From: Oryzisolibacter propanilivorax | GTDB lineage: Bacteria > Pseudomonadota > Gammaproteobacteria > Burkholderiales > Burkholderiaceae_C | DNA: 64,000 nt | Direction: 5' to 3' | Assembly (NCBI RefSeq): GCF_900103645.1 | Contig: NZ_FNHP01000012.1 | Location: forward strand, 1 to 64,000 | Shown here: piece after piece, positions 9,399 through 16,448 of the stretch | Position numbering within the stretch: the first letter of the stretch is position 1 | Layout: every line of letters begins with the position of its first letter | The notes under the pieces: model-generated | Told to the model about the DNA's origin: nothing | Seen by the model: the letters and a program-made list of their open reading frames with translations, nothing else | Database searches by the model: none | Position numbers and translations under genes: made by a program

Positions 9399-10106
9399 TC
9401 ACGACTTGCCCCCACCCAGCAGCGGATTGACCCAGTCACGCGTCAGGCTGCCCGCCAGCGCCCCGCCGGCGGGCAGGGTGAGCTGCAGGCGCACACCCTC
9501 GGGCAGGCGCGCGGCGGCGTCGCTGGCGGCGCCGATGGCGCGCGGCAGGCCGGTCGCAGCGCCGCTGGACAGCGCGTTCGCCCAGGCGCCGCCGCGGTAG
9601 TAGAACAGCCGCCAGTCGGCCACGGGCAGCAGCACCGTCTCGGCGCGGCGCTCGGCATCGCCCGGCGTGCGCGCCCACAGCGCGGCCTGCTGCCAGGCCT
9701 GCGTCCATTCGGCGCGGGTACGTACGGTCGGCGACTGCCAGCGCAGCCACTGCCCGCCGCGCAGCGCCCAGGCCACCACCAGCGCGCCTTCCTCGGGCGT
9801 GCGCGTGCTGCGCCGCGTCAGGCGCAGCGCCTGGCCGTCCCAGGCGATGGGCTCGGTGTGCTCGATGGCCTGCAGCGCGTCCAGATCGGCATTCCACTGC
9901 GCCAGCACGGTCTGCAGCACCAGCAGCTCGTCGGCGCGCGCGCGCGTCAGCTGCTGCGAGCGCACCATGCCGTCCAGCCCGCGCCAGCTGACCAGCGCCA
10001 GCAGCGCCATCACGGACAGCGCGACCAGCAGCTCGACCAGGGTGAAGCCGCGCGCTGTGCGGCTGGTCGGGCGGTTGGACGGTTGATGCCGGCCCGCGCG
10101 CGTCAC
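9399..10106 (-). CDS. gspJ: Type II secretion minor pseudopilin GspJ
   Basis: A pseudopilin of about 235 residues if the GTG at 10106 is used. The prepilin peptidase site is RG|FTLVELLVALSVMALLALV, with Glu at +5, and the start chosen gives a 20-residue leader. The C-terminal domain matches GspJ (WRLFYYRGGAWANAL, RLPEGVRLQLTLPAGG). The frame is open upstream to an ATG at 10334 that overlaps the gspI stop, but that ATG and the following ~40 codons lie in an intergenic palindromic repeat, giving an implausible ~96-residue leader. The true start is uncertain. Confidence 0.85.
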   Translation of the reverse strand: MTRAGRHQPSNRPTSRTARGFTLVELLVALSVMALLALVSWRGLDGMVRSQQLTRARADELLVLQTVLAQWNADLDALQAIEHTEPIAWDGQALRLTRRSTRTPEEGALVVAWALRGGQWLRWQSPTVRTRAEWTQAWQQAALWARTPGDAERRAETVLLPVADWRLFYYRGGAWANALSSGAATGLPRAIGAASDAAARLPEGVRLQLTLPAGGALAGSLTRDWVNPLLGGGKS

Positions 10107-10204
10107 GCCGCGCCACGGGGCGCGTGCACATTCCCATCTTGTTCGTGCGCAACCCGACCGCGTCGTTGCTTCTCCGGTCAACGCAGGTGGCGCCGGCTCG
10201 ACCT

Positions 10205-10335
10205 CTCCCCGCCGGCTCTCATTCGAAGGACCGCGGAGCAGGCCATGCCAGCGGACGCCGTGGATCTGGCTTTGCCAGTCCACCAGCGTCGTCCCCCCTC
10301 GGGGGGATGGCGCGAAGCGCCTCAGGGGGGGCATC
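10205..10335 (-). repeat. CCCCCTGAG-type palindromic repeat between gspI and gspJ
   Basis: On the minus strand it begins CCCCCCCTGAGGCGCTTCGC, passes through CCGAGGGGGGACGACG and AAAGCCAGATCCACGGCGTC, and ends near CCGCGGTCC. The last part is shared almost exactly with the copies at about 11175-11285 and 25022-25142. It lies between the gspI stop and the pseudopilin core of gspJ and is in frame with gspJ. Confidence 0.75.
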
Positions 10336-10759
10336 AATACCTCCCGACGATGGTCGACACCCGCAGCACCGGCTGGGCGCGCGCGTCCAGCACCTGCGCG
10401 TCGACGCGGCGGAACTGCGGGTTGGGCGTGGGCGTGGTGGCCAGGGTGACCTGATAGCGCCGTCCGGCCTGCTCGCAACTGCTCTGCGCGTCGCCGATGG
10501 ACGGCATCTGCTGCGCCAGGCGCACGGCAACCAAGGCGTTCTCGGCGCACAGGTGGCCCAGCACCACGTCGGTCTCGCGCTCGGCGTTGCGCACCAGCGC
10601 CGAGGTCGCCTGGGCGCCGGCCAGCAGCGCGATGGCGACGATGGCCAGCGCCACCAGCACCTCCACCAGGGTAAAGCCACGCTGCGCAGCGACAGAGGGG
10701 CGCCGCCCCCGCCCGCGCGCCGGTCCGCGCGGCGCGTGCGCGTGGCGCACGACCGTCAC
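10334..10759 (-). CDS. gspI: Type II secretion minor pseudopilin GspI
   Basis: A 141-residue minor pseudopilin with the cleavage site RG|FTLVEVLVALAIVAIALLAG and Glu at +5. The start is taken as the GTG at 10759, which overlaps the gspH stop as GTGA; this gives a leader of about 28 residues. GspI forms the pseudopilus tip complex with GspJ and GspK, whose genes follow it. The carboxy-terminal strand VLRVSTIVGRY ends at the boundary of the intergenic repeat. Confidence 0.88.
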   Translation of the reverse strand: MTVVRHAHAPRGPARGRGRRPSVAAQRGFTLVEVLVALAIVAIALLAGAQATSALVRNAERETDVVLGHLCAENALVAVRLAQQMPSIGDAQSSCEQAGRRYQVTLATTPTPNPQFRRVDAQVLDARAQPVLRVSTIVGRY

Positions 10760-11340
10760 GGCAGCGCCTGCACGGCAAACGGCCGCAGCCCGTCGCTGGC
10801 CACGGCCACGGCGCGCCCGGGTTGGGCGCGGTTGACCAGCACCACCTGCTGCGCGCCGATGATCGGCTCCGGCCCCAGCCACAGGCTGGCCGTGCCGCCG
10901 CGCACGCCGGTGGCGGCATCCAGCCAAGGGCGCTGGCCCTGGGGGCCGGGCAGGCCGTCGAAGGCGAAGCCGCCCGACCCGGGCAGCGCGCGCCAGCGCA
11001 CCGCCACGCCGCTGGCGCGCGACTGGGCGCGCGCCGCCTCCAGCTGGGCGGCCAGGCGCTCGCCCTCGCGCTGCAGCAGCACGGCCCCGCCATCGCGCAA
11101 TGCCAAGCCGACGCCGGCGGTGGCGATCGCCATGATGGCCAGCACCACTAACAGCTCCAGCAGGGTGAAACCGAGAACACCCCCCCGAGCCGCTGCGCGT
11201 CGCCCCCCCTCTCTCGCTGCGCGGGAGGGGGGGCGACGCCAGCGGCCTGGCAAAGCCAGATCCGCGGCGTCAGCTGGCCTGGCGGGTCGGTAGGTCACGA
11301 CGAGGCTGAAAAGGAATGCGGTAGAACGACAGCACGACAT
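10756..11340 (-). CDS. gspH: Type II secretion minor pseudopilin GspH with a repeat-derived long leader
   Basis: A 194-residue minor pseudopilin with the core LG|FTLLELLVVLAIMAIATAG and Glu at +5. The remarkable point is the leader: from the ATG at 11340 it is 57 residues, against 5-25 in typical pseudopilins, and residues about 18-54 are translated from a palindromic repeat read backwards. No ATG, GTG or TTG lies between the repeat and the cleavage site, so any translation must start in or upstream of the repeat (GTG at 11298 is the alternative). Whether the protein is still processed is unknown. The body matches GspH. Confidence 0.8.
   Translation of the reverse strand: MSCCRSTAFLFSLVVTYRPARPADAADLALPGRWRRPPSRAAREGGRRAAARGGVLGFTLLELLVVLAIMAIATAGVGLALRDGGAVLLQREGERLAAQLEAARAQSRASGVAVRWRALPGSGGFAFDGLPGPQGQRPWLDAATGVRGGTASLWLGPEPIIGAQQVVLVNRAQPGRAVAVASDGLRPFAVQALP
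11172..11285 (+). repeat. CCCCCTGAG-type palindromic repeat inside the gspH leader
   Basis: Plus-strand order: ACACCCCCCCGAGCCGCTGC, a G/C palindrome (CCCCCCTCTC...GGGAGGGGGG), GCGACGCCAGCGGCCTGG, AAAGCCAGATCCGCGGCGTC, then AGCTGGCCTGGCGG. It aligns along its length with copies at 10205-10335 and 25022-25142. Here it is antisense to the gene that contains it. Confidence 0.75.
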
Positions 11341-11356
11341 ACCCTATGCCCCGTCG

Positions 11357-11475
11357 GCGGCGGCAGTGCGCGACCGTGGGGGCGCACAGGTTTCGCCGCC
11401 GGGCCGCCCCAAGGCGAAACGCGGCCCCCTGGGGGGCAGGAAGCACACGCAGTGCGCGACCGTAGGGGCACCCCT
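11357..11475. repeat. G/C-rich intergenic repeat flanked by short direct repeats, gspG-gspH gap
   Basis: The gap between gspG and gspH holds GCAGTGCGCGACCGTGGGGG at its left and CGCAGTGCGCGACCGTAGGGG at its right as near-identical direct repeats. Between them is CAGGTTTCGCCGCCGGGCCG with a G/C palindrome. The pieces resemble another common comamonad intergenic repeat. No gene is visible in this interval. Confidence 0.6.
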
Positions 11476-11479
11476 ACCC

Positions 11480-11938
11480 TCACTGCCAGCTGCCGATATC
11501 GGCGTCCTTGCCCTCGCCACCCGACTGCCCGTCGGCGCCGAAGGACATGACATCGACCTCGCCCTTGATTCCCGGATTCAGGTACTGGTAGGGGCGGCCC
11601 CAGGGGTCGGTGGGCAGCTTTTCCAGGTACGGGCGCCAGTTGCCGGGCACCGGGCCGGCGCTGGGCTTGGTGATCAGCGCCTGCAGGCCCTGCTCGGGCG
11701 TGGGGTAGCGCTGGTTGTCCAGGCGATAGAGCTTGAGCGCCTGCATGATGTTGGTCACGTCGGTGCGCGCCGCGGTGCCGCGTGCATCGTCGGCGCGGTC
11801 CAGCACGTTGGGCACGATCAGCGCGGCCAGCACGCCGATGATGACCAGCACCACCATCAGCTCGATCAGGGTGAAGCCGGCGGCGAGGCGGCGGCGCAGT
11901 GCGCGCGCGGGAAGGCGGACGAAGGTCGAAGAGGGCAT
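11480..11938 (-). CDS. gspG: Type II secretion major pseudopilin GspG
   Basis: A 152-residue major pseudopilin. The leader of 21 residues is basic (ALRRRLAAG) and is followed by FTLIELMVVLVIIGVLAAL with Glu at +5. The C-terminal domain carries the GspG hallmarks: LKLYRLDNQRYPTPEQGLQAL, the calcium-site region DPWGRPYQYLNPG, and the end FGADGQSGGEGKDADIGSW. It is the first gene of the minus-strand gsp operon. Only 24 bases, AT-rich compared with surroundings (AATGATAAATAAT), separate it from divergent gspC. Confidence 0.95.
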   Translation of the reverse strand: MPSSTFVRLPARALRRRLAAGFTLIELMVVLVIIGVLAALIVPNVLDRADDARGTAARTDVTNIMQALKLYRLDNQRYPTPEQGLQALITKPSAGPVPGNWRPYLEKLPTDPWGRPYQYLNPGIKGEVDVMSFGADGQSGGEGKDADIGSWQ

Positions 11939-11962
11939 CGGGCAATGATAAATAATCGGGCG

Positions 11963-12436
11963 ATGGCCATGACTGCTCCTGCCCCTTCGCGCCGCACCGC
12001 GTCCCCGTGGGGCGTGCGCCTGGCCACCCTGGCGCTGTGGGCGCTGGCCGGCGCCGGCGCGCTGTACTGGGCGCTGGCGCTGGCGCGGCCGGCCGCCGGG
12101 CCGGTGCCTGCGCCGGCCGCGCCATCGCTGCGCGCCGATCCGCAGGCGGTGGCACGCCTGCTGGGTGCGGGGGCGGCGGCTGAGGCGCCGCTGGTGACCG
12201 GCGCGCCCGCGGCACCGGCGCGTTTCGTGCTGCAGGGCATCCTGGCGGGCACCGCCAGCGGCGGCGGCGCGGCGCTGATCGCCGTGGACGGGCTGGCGCC
12301 GCGGCCCTATCGCGTGGGCGCGGCGTTGGAGCCGGGGCTGGTGGTGCAGTCGCTGTCGCGCCGTGAGGTGCATCTGGGGCCGTCCTTGGGAGCGGCTTCC
12401 ACGCTCACTCTGCAGATGCCGCTGCCGAGCCCGTGA
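11963..12436 (+). CDS. gspC: Type II secretion protein GspC, short form without PDZ domain
   Basis: A 157-residue protein with one N-terminal transmembrane helix (VRLATLALWALAGAGALYW, about 15-33), a Pro/Ala-rich linker, and a homology-region domain (FVLQGILAGTASGGGAALIAVDG, then RPYRVGAALEPGLVVQSLS) that contacts the secretin N0 domain. The PDZ or coiled-coil domain of long GspC proteins is absent. It is divergent from the rest of the operon. Its last 32 bases overlap the 3' end of the convergent cobC-like gene. Confidence 0.8.
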   Translation: MAMTAPAPSRRTASPWGVRLATLALWALAGAGALYWALALARPAAGPVPAPAAPSLRADPQAVARLLGAGAAAEAPLVTGAPAAPARFVLQGILAGTASGGGAALIAVDGLAPRPYRVGAALEPGLVVQSLSRREVHLGPSLGAASTLTLQMPLPSP

Positions 12437-13076
12437 GCGCAGGCGGCGGCAGCGCCTGCGTGGTCCAGGCGCCGCAGGCCGGTGCCTCGACGGGCCACTG
12501 CGCCGCTGTCGGCACCGCGTCCGGGCCGTGCGTGCACAGCCAGTGCACGCAGCGCGCCACGCCGGCATGGGTGATCCAGACGACGTCGCGCGCCGGCGCG
12601 TACGCGCCCGCATCGGCATGCGCCAGCCGGGCGGCCTCTTGCAGCGCCTGGGCCACGCGCGCCAGCATGCGCGCCAGGCTCTCGCCGCCGCCGGGGGCAT
12701 GCTCGTGCAGCCGGGCCGACCAGGCGTCGATCTCCGCGTGTGGCAGCGCGTCCCAGGCGCGGCCTTCCCAGGTGCCGAAGTCCAGTTCGGCGATGCGCGG
12801 CTCTGGAATACTGGTCAAATCCGGCCTCAGTCGTTGCAGATGAACGGCCAGCTGCTCACATCTTCGTAGCGGCGAGTGGCGCACTGCGGCCACCCGCGCG
12901 GGCAGCGCATGCGCCAGCGCCATGGCTGCGTTGCGGCTGGCGTCCGGGTCGGCGGATACGTCCAGCCGGCCGTAGCAGAGGCCTGGATCGATCTGCGGCC
13001 GCGCATGGCGTACCAGCCACAGGCGCGGCAGGGCGTCCTGCGTGCTTGGCATTAGCTGCGCCACGGGGCCTGGCAT
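12405..13076 (-). CDS. cobC: Histidine phosphatase, probable alpha-ribazole phosphatase CobC
   Basis: A 223-residue phosphoglycerate-mutase-type phosphatase. The phosphohistidine motif is LVRHARP near residue 21, with CYGRLDV following it as in alpha-ribazole phosphatases, then RHSPLRRCEQLA, ELDFGTWEGRAWDAL and WITHAGVARC with the second catalytic His. CobC removes the 5'-phosphate of alpha-ribazole phosphate in nucleotide-loop assembly of cobalamin. The neighbouring cobS on the same strand supports this. The start could also be the ATG at 13052. Its end overlaps gspC convergently. Confidence 0.85.
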   Translation of the reverse strand: MPGPVAQLMPSTQDALPRLWLVRHARPQIDPGLCYGRLDVSADPDASRNAAMALAHALPARVAAVRHSPLRRCEQLAVHLQRLRPDLTSIPEPRIAELDFGTWEGRAWDALPHAEIDAWSARLHEHAPGGGESLARMLARVAQALQEAARLAHADAGAYAPARDVVWITHAGVARCVHWLCTHGPDAVPTAAQWPVEAPACGAWTTQALPPPALTGSAAASAE

Positions 13077-13200
13077 CGTTCGTCGACCGGACCGCTCCTG
13101 CTGTGGCCAGTGGCCTGTGCGCGGGACAGGTTTCCCTCGGACGAGTTCTGTGGGCGTGCCTCGCCGCTGCCAGCGGACGTCTGAAGTGGCGTGCTGCGGT

Positions 13201-14013
13201 TCACGCGGCCCGCTGCGCCAATGCCAGCGCCGCGCCCAGGTAAAAGCCCAGCTCGGCCACCTGCTGCGTGGCGCCCAGGCAGTCGCCGGTGAAGCCCTGC
13301 AGTCGGCGCGCGTAGCGCCAGTGCATCCACGCCGCGCCGGCGCCGCTGGCCAGCAGCGCGGCGGCCAGCACGCCCGCGCCCAGCAGCCCGCCCAGCAGCA
13401 GCGCCGGCGGCACGCACCACAGCGCGGCGCAGGCCAGCGCGCGCCTCGAGATGCGGTCGGCTAGCGGCTTGCTCTTGGACGTGGCGCTGTCGCCGACGTG
13501 TGGCAGCAGGCGCACGGTGACCAGCGGCCACAGGCGCGACAGCGGGTGCGCCGCCGCCAGCACGGCCAGCGCAGCGGCCAGCCCGGCGCTGGACAGCTGC
13601 GCCAGCAGTGCCACCTTGGTCAGCAGCGCCAGCACCAGCGCCATGGCGCCGAAGGCGCCGATGCGCGAGTCCTTCATGATCTCCAGCGCGCGCTCAGCGG
13701 TGTAGGCGCCGCCCAGGCCGTCGGCCACGTCGGCCAGGCCATCCTCGTGAAAGCCGCCGGTGGCCAGCACCGTGGCGGCGGTGGACAGCGCCGCCGCCAC
13801 CGCGCCGGCCAGCGGCCCGGCCCGCAGGCCGGCAAAGACGGCCGCGTACACCGCCGCCGCCAGCAGCGCCACCAGCCAGCCGACCCCGGGAAAGTGCCCG
13901 CTGGCCGCGCGCAGCATGGCCGGGCTGTAGCCGACCCAGGCGGCCAGGCGGCCGGTGACCGGCAGGCGCGTGAAGAACTGCACCGCCAGCAGGTAGTGGC
14001 GCACGGCCTGCAT
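13201..14013 (-). CDS. cobS: Adenosylcobinamide-GDP ribazoletransferase CobS
   Basis: A 270-residue polytopic membrane enzyme that joins adenosylcobinamide-GDP to alpha-ribazole, the last step of cobalamin assembly. Diagnostic sequence includes AVQFFTRLPV near the N-terminus, the acidic metal-binding motif GGFHEDGLADVADGLGG and MKDSRIGAFGAMAL. Several hydrophobic helices alternate along its length. It lies upstream of cobC on the same strand with a 124-base gap in which I see no gene. Other cobalamin genes (cobT, cobU) are not in the window. Confidence 0.92.
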   Translation of the reverse strand: MQAVRHYLLAVQFFTRLPVTGRLAAWVGYSPAMLRAASGHFPGVGWLVALLAAAVYAAVFAGLRAGPLAGAVAAALSTAATVLATGGFHEDGLADVADGLGGAYTAERALEIMKDSRIGAFGAMALVLALLTKVALLAQLSSAGLAAALAVLAAAHPLSRLWPLVTVRLLPHVGDSATSKSKPLADRISRRALACAALWCVPPALLLGGLLGAGVLAAALLASGAGAAWMHWRYARRLQGFTGDCLGATQQVAELGFYLGAALALAQRAA

Positions 14014-14014
14014 G

Positions 14015-14084
14015 GGGGTTTGCTATCTAAAGAATAGCTCGAAGCCCATGCAATACATGGGCTCAGGGGCGATTTGACTTGAAA
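14015..14084. repeat. AGCTATCAAA-type small repeat between cobS and ilvA
   Basis: Contains TTTGCTATCTAAAGAATAGC and the hairpin AGCCCATGCAATACATGGGCT. It fills the gap between the ilvA stop and the cobS start, with cobS downstream of ilvA on the minus strand. Confidence 0.7.
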
Positions 14085-15659
14085 TCATGCGTCCTGCGCC
14101 TGCAGGAACATGCGGTACGCCGGGTTGTCCGTTTCCTCGGCGTAGGGGTAGCCCAGCGTCTGCAGGAAGGCGTCGAATGCCGCTGCGTCGCCCGGCGGCA
14201 CCTGCATGCCGACCAGGATGCGGCCGTAGTCCGCTCCCTGGTTGCGGTAGTGGAACAGCGAGATGTTCCAGGTCGGCTGCATCAGACTCAGGAACTTGAA
14301 GAGCGCGCCCGGCCGCTCGGGGAAGGTGAAGCGCAGCAGCCGCTCGTCGCGCGCCAGCGGCGAGTGCCCGCCGACCAGGTGGCGCAGGTGCTCCTTGGCC
14401 AGTTCATCGTGCGTCAGGTCGAGCGCGGCAAAACCCGCCTTCTGAAAGCTGCGCGCGATCTTTTCCGACTCGCCCCGGCCGTGCGTGGACAGGCCGACGA
14501 AGACGTGCGCGCGCTGGCCGTGGCTGATGCGGTAGTTGAACTCGGTCACACTGCGCGGCCCGCCGGGCAGCGCGCCGACCACCTCGCAAAAGCGCCGGAA
14601 ACTGCCGCGCTCCTCGGGGATGGTCACGGCGAACAGCGCCTCGCGCTCCTCACCCATCTCGGCGCGCTCGGCCACGAAGCGCAGCCGGTCGAAGTTCATG
14701 TTGGCGCCCGAGAGGATGGCGGCGTAGGTCTCGCCGCGCGTCTTCTTCTCGGCCACGTACTGCTTGATGGCCGCCACCGCCAGCGCGCCGGCCGGCTCGA
14801 CGATGCTGCGCGTGTCCACGAAGATGTCCTTGATGGCGGCGCAGACGGCGTCGGTGTCGACCAGCACGTATTCGTCCACCAGCTCGTGCGCCACGCGGAA
14901 GGTCTCCTCGCCGACCAGCTTCACGGCGGTGCCGTCGGAGAACAGCCCCACGTCGGGCAGCTGCACGCGCTGGTGCGCCTGCGCCGAGCGCGCCATGGCG
15001 TCCGAGTCGCGCGTCTGCACGCCGATCACGCGGATCTCCGGGCGCACCGCCTTGATGTAGCTGGCCACGCCGGCGATCATGCCGCCGCCGCCGATGCCGA
15101 CGAACACCGCGTCCAGCCCGCTGCCCAGCTGCTGCACCTGGCGCAGGATCTCCATGGCGATGGTGCCCTGGCCGGCGATGACCAGCGGATCGTCGAACGG
15201 GTGCACGAAGGTCAGCCCGTCGCGCGCCTGCAGGGCGGCGGCGTGCTCATAGGCGTCCGAGTAGCTCTCGCCGTGCAGCAGCACCTCGCCGCCGAGCGTG
15301 CGCACGGCATCGACCTTGACCTGCGGCGTGGTCGTCGGCATGACCACCACCGCGCGCGTGCCCAGCTTGGCCGCGCTCATCGCCACGCCCTGTGCGTGGT
15401 TGCCGGCCGAGGCGCAGATCACGCCGCGCGCCAGCTGCTCGGGCGACAGGTGCGCCATCTTGTTGTAGGCGCCGCGCAGCTTGAAGCTGAACACCGGCTG
15501 CTGGTCCTCGCGCTTGAGCAGCACCTTGTTGTGCAGGCGGCGCGACAGACTGCGCGCGGGCTGCAGGTCGGACTCCACCGCCACGTCATAGACGCGCGCG
15601 GTCAGGATCTTCTTCAGGTAGTCGACGGGGGTGAGGGAAGGGGAGGCAGGAGAAGTCAT
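14085..15659 (-). CDS. ilvA: Threonine ammonia-lyase (threonine deaminase), biosynthetic
   Basis: A 524-residue PLP enzyme converting threonine to 2-oxobutanoate, the first committed step to isoleucine. The catalytic domain shows the PLP lysine Lys60 in FSFKLRGAYNKM, CASAGNHAQGVA and the glycine-rich phosphate loop VGIGGGGMIAGV. Two ACT-like regulatory domains follow (from about residue 330: EALFAVTIPEERGSF; then RLLRFTFPERPGALFKFL), marking the feedback-inhibited biosynthetic type. A probable terminator-bearing small RNA or attenuator lies about 80 bases upstream on the same strand. Confidence 0.95.
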   Translation of the reverse strand: MTSPASPSLTPVDYLKKILTARVYDVAVESDLQPARSLSRRLHNKVLLKREDQQPVFSFKLRGAYNKMAHLSPEQLARGVICASAGNHAQGVAMSAAKLGTRAVVVMPTTTPQVKVDAVRTLGGEVLLHGESYSDAYEHAAALQARDGLTFVHPFDDPLVIAGQGTIAMEILRQVQQLGSGLDAVFVGIGGGGMIAGVASYIKAVRPEIRVIGVQTRDSDAMARSAQAHQRVQLPDVGLFSDGTAVKLVGEETFRVAHELVDEYVLVDTDAVCAAIKDIFVDTRSIVEPAGALAVAAIKQYVAEKKTRGETYAAILSGANMNFDRLRFVAERAEMGEEREALFAVTIPEERGSFRRFCEVVGALPGGPRSVTEFNYRISHGQRAHVFVGLSTHGRGESEKIARSFQKAGFAALDLTHDELAKEHLRHLVGGHSPLARDERLLRFTFPERPGALFKFLSLMQPTWNISLFHYRNQGADYGRILVGMQVPPGDAAAFDAFLQTLGYPYAEETDNPAYRMFLQAQDA

Positions 15660-15741
15660 GGCGCTGGCCCGGTCGAGGGCCGATGCTGCGCCGCAACAGC
15701 CGCGGCGCGAGGACGCCCATCATAGTGGCCGCCCGCAGGCG

Positions 15742-15857
15742 AAAAAAAGCCCCGGGCGGTAAGGCCCGGGGCCAATCCATCCTTTGAGGAGATGGAGGAG
15801 ACAATCGTCGGACGCCAGCGTAGCTGGCGGGCTGCAGGCCCGTGCTGGCCGTCGATG
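15742..15857 (-). ncRNA. Candidate small RNA or leader RNA with two hairpins and terminator, upstream of ilvA
   Basis: On the minus strand a hairpin CGCCAGC-TAC-GCTGGCG (15813-15829) is followed by a linker carrying CTCCTCCATCTCCTC (complement of 15786-15800), and then by a perfect 9-bp stem GCCCCGGGC/GCCCGGGGC (15749-15772) and seven U residues (15748-15742), a textbook intrinsic terminator. The linker holds two anti-Shine-Dalgarno-like motifs, typical of some trans-acting small RNAs. A TACCAT box at 15864-15869 could be the -10 element. It could instead be an attenuator of ilvA, but no isoleucine- or threonine-rich leader peptide is evident. Transcription is unproven. Confidence 0.5.
15749..15772 (-). 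terminator. Intrinsic terminator upstream of ilvA
   Basis: Perfect 9-bp G/C stem with a 6-base loop followed on the minus strand by seven T residues. It ends the candidate small RNA rather than a coding gene, since the next gene upstream (the OsmC-like gene) is on the plus strand. Confidence 0.75.
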
Positions 15858-15879
15858 TCCGCCATGGTAGCGCAACCTG

Positions 15880-15894
15880 TGCTGCATTGCAGCA
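15880..15894. promoter_or_regulatory. Perfect palindrome TGCTGCATTGCAGCA upstream of the OsmC-like gene
   Basis: Seven-base arms TGCTGCA and TGCAGCA around a single T. The sequence resembles TGCA-rich operators described for the polyhydroxyalkanoate regulator PhaR in betaproteobacteria, but that link is inference. It lies 86 bases upstream of the OsmC-like start and just upstream of the possible promoter of the minus-strand small RNA, so it could control either. Confidence 0.4.
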
Positions 15895-15980
15895 AAATTC
15901 CCTGGATGCGACAGGCCCTCTGTGCCAGTGGTCGATCTGCGTCAACCCTTCTCCTCCAACCAACCCTCAAGGAAATCCTC

Positions 15981-16430
15981 ATGGAATGCACCGTGAGCTG
16001 GACCGGTGCCGCAGGCACGCGCTCCGGCATGGGCTTCGTTGCCGAGACCGGCAGCGGCCACGTCCTGGCCATGGACGGCGCCATCGACACCACCCGCCCC
16101 GCCAACGGCGGCCAGAACCTGGCGCCGCGGCCCATGGAGACCGTGCTGGCCGGCACCGGCGGCTGCACCGCCTACGACGTGGTGCTGATCCTCAAGCGCG
16201 GGCGCCACGATGTGCGCGGCTGCAGCGTGCGCCTGACGGCCGAGCGTGCCGAGGTCGAGCCCAAGGTCTTCACGCGCATCCACATGCACTTCACCGTGAC
16301 CGGCCGCAACCTGCCGCGCGAGGCGGTGGAACGCGCCGTCGCCCTGAGCCACGAGAAATACTGCTCGGCCAGCATCATGCTGGGCAAGACGGCGCAGATC
16401 ACTACCGGAGTGGAGGTGGTCGAGGGCTGA
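15981..16430 (+). CDS. OsmC family protein
   Basis: A 149-residue OsmC-type peroxidase or stress protein. Typical features are the RPMETVLAGTGGCTAYDVV segment with the first reactive Cys (near residue 61) and HEKYCSASIMLGKTA with the second (near residue 126); such Cys pairs reduce organic hydroperoxides in characterised members. The start at 15981 is preceded by AAGGAA at good spacing; the frame is open further upstream to 15792, but that extension covers the small-RNA region and is not expected to be translated. It converges with coq7, 18 bases away. Confidence 0.88.
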   Translation: MECTVSWTGAAGTRSGMGFVAETGSGHVLAMDGAIDTTRPANGGQNLAPRPMETVLAGTGGCTAYDVVLILKRGRHDVRGCSVRLTAERAEVEPKVFTRIHMHFTVTGRNLPREAVERAVALSHEKYCSASIMLGKTAQITTGVEVVEG

Positions 16431-16448
16431 GCCAGCCCAGGCTCAGGG

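Noticed and set aside
15792..15980. N-terminal extension of the OsmC-like protein back to an ATG at 15792
   Set aside because: The extension crosses the terminator-bearing small-RNA region and lacks similarity to OsmC proteins; a good ribosome site precedes the ATG at 15981.
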